From Flavobacteriaceae bacterium TMED179 (GTDB lineage: Bacteria; Bacteroidota; Bacteroidia; Flavobacteriales; Flavobacteriaceae): a stretch of 9,945 nt of DNA. Where the stretch lies: contig NHIC01000005.1 of NCBI GenBank assembly GCA_002169865.1, forward strand, positions 11,344 to 21,288. The letters are read 5' to 3'. The notes below the pieces were generated by a model that worked only from the letters and a program-made list of their open reading frames with translations, was not told the origin of the DNA and did no database searches. The position numbers and the translations under genes were made by a program. Of the stretch, positions 7,480 through 9,945 are shown piece after piece (the first letter of the stretch is position 1; each line of letters begins with the position of its first letter).

Positions 7480-8955
7480 TTAGTTTCCATAAATTTTATT
7501 GGCTGAGGCATATTTTGCAATTGCAATAGACAGGGCTTCATAATCTTTGATATCTGTAAATGGATTCATCATTACTGTCCTTAAATATCTTTTTCCTTGA
7601 ATTATACATGATGTGATATAAAACTCACCAGAGTTAATCAATTCATAGCGTAGCGCAAGTTGATGTTGATCATCAATAATATTAGGCTTATATTGAAAAC
7701 ATAAAATATTAGACTCGGGTGGGTAAGGGCAATAGAAGTCTTCTAGGCTATTAAGATAATTGTATAAATCTTTAGCTTGTTGAAAGCTGTTTTCGATAAA
7801 TCTAACAATAGCTTGTTGACCCTCCATGGCAAAACTCCAAAAAAGTTTTGTTCCTAGTGCTGATTTGGTACATTCTATAGTAAAAGGCATAGAATCCATT
7901 CCAATAACTTCATTTTCATGAAAAACATAACTTCCTTTTTGATGAAAGCTATCCCACATTTGTTCTTGTTTTTTATATAAAACAGCTGTACACAAAGCAG
8001 GTACTCTCAACATTTTATGCGCGTCCCAAATAACAGAGTCTGCTTCTTCAATTCCCTTGACTTTTTGACGATGCTCATTAGAAAGTAGGGCAACGGCTCC
8101 ATGCGCTCCATCAACATGAAACCATAATCGATGTTTTTTGCAGAAAGCGGCCATTTCTTCTAATGGATCGAAAAGACCAGTAGAAGTGGCACATGCGTTA
8201 GCAACTAATGCCATAACACGTTTTCCTTCTTTTTTTATTTGTACATAAACTTCTTCTAAAGCTGAACTGATAATAACCTCATTTTCATCTACTGGAATAG
8301 GTATAAAAGCCTTTTTACCCATCCCCATTATTGATAATGCTCTTAATATAGAGTAATGAGCAGTACTTGGCCCCATAACAACTAAATCTTCTGGATTTCC
8401 TTCCTCCCATGCCTTTGGTGAAATTGCAGCACGAGCAGATGATAAGGCAGTCATGTTAGCAATAGATCCCCCGTGGGTTAGAATTCCACTACCGTTTTTA
8501 TTTAACCTTTTAAAATCGCTAAGATCCTTTCCTTTAAACCATCCGAGCTTATTTAACATCCAGTTGATCATAAAGCTTTCAAGGGTTGCACCAGCTGGCC
8601 CCATTTCGTAAAGAGAACTAGGATTATTAATTGTGCCATTTATCCAATCTGGGATACCCGAAAGATCGTGAGGTACAGCTACTTGATGACCCATATATCT
8701 GGGATTCTTCAAACGATTTGTATTTTCAAGGTAATTAGATACAAATTTTTTAAGTTGTTGGGTGCTTTGAAAGCCTCTCTCAAAGAGAGATTCTACTTGT
8801 AATAATTTTAAAATATCCTCTGGTGATTTTTGTTTTAATACAAATGAACCCTCAGAAGTACTTTTTTTAATATAGTCTTCTAAGGCTCTAGCTACAATAT
8901 TTTTAACTTCGATAAAATCGAAAGGAATTTTATTTAATTCTTTTTTCTTGATAAT
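7480..8955 (-). CDS. Group II PLP-dependent amino acid decarboxylase, start codon unresolved
   Basis: The fold type I decarboxylase features are complete. Numbering from the TTG at 8712: GHQ (8-10), YEMGPA (35-40), LTHGGSIAN (78-86), stacking His119, HVDGAHG with Asp201 contacting the pyridine nitrogen, and DAHK with Schiff-base Lys233. The enzyme should remove the alpha-carboxyl group of an amino acid in the cytoplasm. The family includes glutamate, aromatic, diaminobutyrate and cysteine-sulfinate decarboxylases, and I cannot choose among them. The frame stays open upstream to the TGA at 8967-8965, and these codons look genuine: the segment SNYLENTNRLKNPRYMGHQ matches the usual approach to GHQ, and the total of about 490 residues is normal for the family. 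No ATG, GTG or TTG lies between 8964 and 8713. I place the start provisionally at the ATT at 8955-8953; the TTG at 8712 would cut off a conserved helical N-terminus. The gene lies between a TRAP permease gene and a mechanosensitive channel gene, all on the same strand. Confidence 0.92.
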   Translation of the reverse strand: MIKKKELNKIPFDFIEVKNIVARALEDYIKKSTSEGSFVLKQKSPEDILKLLQVESLFERGFQSTQQLKKFVSNYLENTNRLKNPRYMGHQVAVPHDLSGIPDWINGTINNPSSLYEMGPAGATLESFMINWMLNKLGWFKGKDLSDFKRLNKNGSGILTHGGSIANMTALSSARAAISPKAWEEGNPEDLVVMGPSTAHYSILRALSIMGMGKKAFIPIPVDENEVIISSALEEVYVQIKKEGKRVMALVANACATSTGLFDPLEEMAAFCKKHRLWFHVDGAHGAVALLSNEHRQKVKGIEEADSVIWDAHKMLRVPALCTAVLYKKQEQMWDSFHQKGSYVFHENEVIGMDSMPFTIECTKSALGTKLFWSFAMEGQQAIVRFIENSFQQAKDLYNYLNSLEDFYCPYPPESNILCFQYKPNIIDDQHQLALRYELINSGEFYITSCIIQGKRYLRTVMMNPFTDIKDYEALSIAIAKYASANKIYGN

Positions 8956-8964
8956 TTCTTTTCT

Positions 8965-9033
8965 TCAAAATTAAACCAAATATCAGTTATCGTAAAATAT
9001 TTATAAACCAATCTTTTAATAAGATAGTTTAAA
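8965..9033 (-). other. Short spacer between TRAP permease and decarboxylase
   Basis: These 69 AT-rich bases lie between the permease stop and the open decarboxylase frame. They contain no ATG or GTG on the minus strand. A TTG at 9011-9009 starts a second frame that runs to a TAA at 8936-8934 and overlaps the decarboxylase N-terminus. GATATTTG at 8984-8977 is one mismatch from the TAnnTTTG -7 element, but the nearest TTG upstream is 24 bases away, so a promoter here is only a weak possibility. I see no terminator hairpin. Confidence 0.4.
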
Positions 9034-9945
9034 CTAGAATCCAAATTTTTCTGGTAGCCAAAGTGTGATTTCAGGAAAGTAAGTGATAAGTCCCAAAGCA
9101 ACAATCATAGCTATGAATAAAGGTAAAAGAGGCTTAATCACTTTTTCAATACTAGTTTTAGAAATACCAACACCCACAAATAATACGGAACCTACTGGTG
9201 GAGTACAAAGTCCAATGCATAGGTTCACAACCATAATAATTCCAAATTGTATCGGGTCGATTCCGATAGATTTAATCACTGGTAAGAATATTGGAGTAAA
9301 AATTAATACGGCTGGTGTAATATCCATAAAAATACCTACAAATAAAAGTATGAGATTGATCATTAAAAGAATAATAATTTTATTATCACTAATTCCAATT
9401 AAAAAATCACTAAGATTTTGCGGAATATTTTCATAAGACATAACCCAAGACATACTCATGGAGCAGGCGATTAATAGTAATACAATTGAACTAGTTTTTG
9501 ACGATTCTAAAAGAATTATTGATAAGTCTTTAAATTTAATTTCCTTGTAAATAATACCTAAAACAAGAGTATACAAAACGGCAACTGCTGAAGCTTCAGT
9601 AGCAGTAAAAAATCCAGCCACGATTCCTCCAATTACTATAAAGAGTAACAATAAACTAGGTAGTGCACTTAAAAAACTAGAAAATACTTCTTTCGCACTA
9701 CTTTTTTGAGATATTACATAGCCTTTTCGTTTAGCCCAAATTGAAGCAACAAGCATCAGAAAAAGACACGTAAGAATACCAGGAATATATCCAGCAAGAA
9801 ATAAAGCTGCAATAGAAACTCCTCCGCTAGCTAATGAATAAACAATCAATACATTACTTGGTGGAATTACTAAGCCCATCGTTGAAGAAGTTATATTGAC
9901 AGCTGCACCATATTCCTTATCATAACCTTCTTTTTCCATCTCAGG
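9034..9945 (-). CDS. dctM: TRAP transporter large permease subunit (DctM type), 5' end outside window
   Basis: The frame enters from the right edge and ends at the TAG at 9036-9034, giving 303 residues. The family is usually about 425-430 residues, so roughly the last 70% is present. The product is the large membrane subunit of a tripartite ATP-independent periplasmic transporter, which uses a sodium gradient and a periplasmic binding protein to import organic acids, sugar acids or amino acid-like solutes. Numbering from the Met at 9939: GLVIPPSNV (22-30), GFFTATEASAVAVLY (109-123), GIFMDITPA (202-210) and GLCTPPVGS (243-251) are the conserved DctM motifs, set among about eight hydrophobic segments. 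That Met is internal to the protein, since the family motif before it continues upstream. The binding-protein and small-permease genes are expected beyond 9945. The substrate is unknown; the downstream decarboxylase gene hints at an amino acid or acid, by inference only. Confidence 0.95.
   Translation of the reverse strand, partial: PEMEKEGYDKEYGAAVNITSSTMGLVIPPSNVLIVYSLASGGVSIAALFLAGYIPGILTCLFLMLVASIWAKRKGYVISQKSSAKEVFSSFLSALPSLLLLFIVIGGIVAGFFTATEASAVAVLYTLVLGIIYKEIKFKDLSIILLESSKTSSIVLLLIACSMSMSWVMSYENIPQNLSDFLIGISDNKIIILLMINLILLFVGIFMDITPAVLIFTPIFLPVIKSIGIDPIQFGIIMVVNLCIGLCTPPVGSVLFVGVGISKTSIEKVIKPLLPLFIAMIVALGLITYFPEITLWLPEKFGF

Noticed and set aside
7149..7529. Plus-strand open frame of 126 codons
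   Set aside because: It runs antisense across the start of the channel gene and into the decarboxylase 3' end, has no family resemblance, and is expected by chance in AT-rich coding DNA.
8710..8712. TTG as the start codon of the decarboxylase
   Set aside because: It lies just before the conserved NPRYMGHQ approach and would delete about 80 codons of family-like helical sequence in the same open frame; the resulting 410 residues would be short for the family.
8776..8790. Perfect inverted repeat TCTCTC-AAA-GAGAGA
   Set aside because: It is in the coding N-terminus of the decarboxylase, encodes ordinary residues (ESLFER) and has no T-run after it; probably chance.
9083..9436. Plus-strand open frame of 117 codons
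   Set aside because: It is fully antisense to the well-supported TRAP permease; its Ile/Thr/Pro-rich composition is the mirror of membrane-segment codons.

Overview
The window is AT-rich DNA with A-rich, Shine-Dalgarno-poor leaders. Its gene content points to a member of the Bacteroidota, most likely a flavobacterium and possibly marine: a DUF5117/DUF4953-type zinc metalloprotease, a long VPS10/sortilin-like beta-propeller protein, a TRAP transporter and TAnnTTTG-like promoter candidates. The lineage is inferred from gene families and style, not from a marker gene. Six protein-coding genes account for nearly all of the sequence. I see no RNA genes, CRISPR arrays, insertion sequences or attachment sites.

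Left block (1-6153): a TerB-like protein (1-401, minus, cut by the window edge) lies 18 bases downstream of a secreted zinc metalloprotease (420-2759, minus). These two probably form one transcription unit. A 94-base intergenic region separates the metalloprotease from a divergent 1099-residue exported beta-propeller protein (2854-6153, plus). That region holds overlapping candidate promoters facing both ways and a mirrored AACAATTG pair. The propeller gene meets the next gene tail to tail across 43 bases containing a possible terminator.

Right block (9945-6197, all minus): the 3' part of a TRAP transporter large permease (dctM type, cut by the window edge), a group II PLP-dependent decarboxylase, and a YbdG-type MscS mechanosensitive channel. 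They are spaced closely enough to be one operon. The joint logic could be uptake of a small organic anion or amino acid, its decarboxylation, and osmotic protection, but the substrate cannot be read from the sequence.

The gene set is mostly ordinary for the group. Two details deserve attention. The decarboxylase frame continues about 80 codons upstream of its first conventional start codon with convincing family-like sequence but no ATG, GTG or TTG, and a dnaX-like A AAA AAG heptamer in the right phase lies at the upstream junction. The propeller protein carries an EF-hand/dockerin-like acidic loop inserted between blades. I did not find a clear undescribed system.
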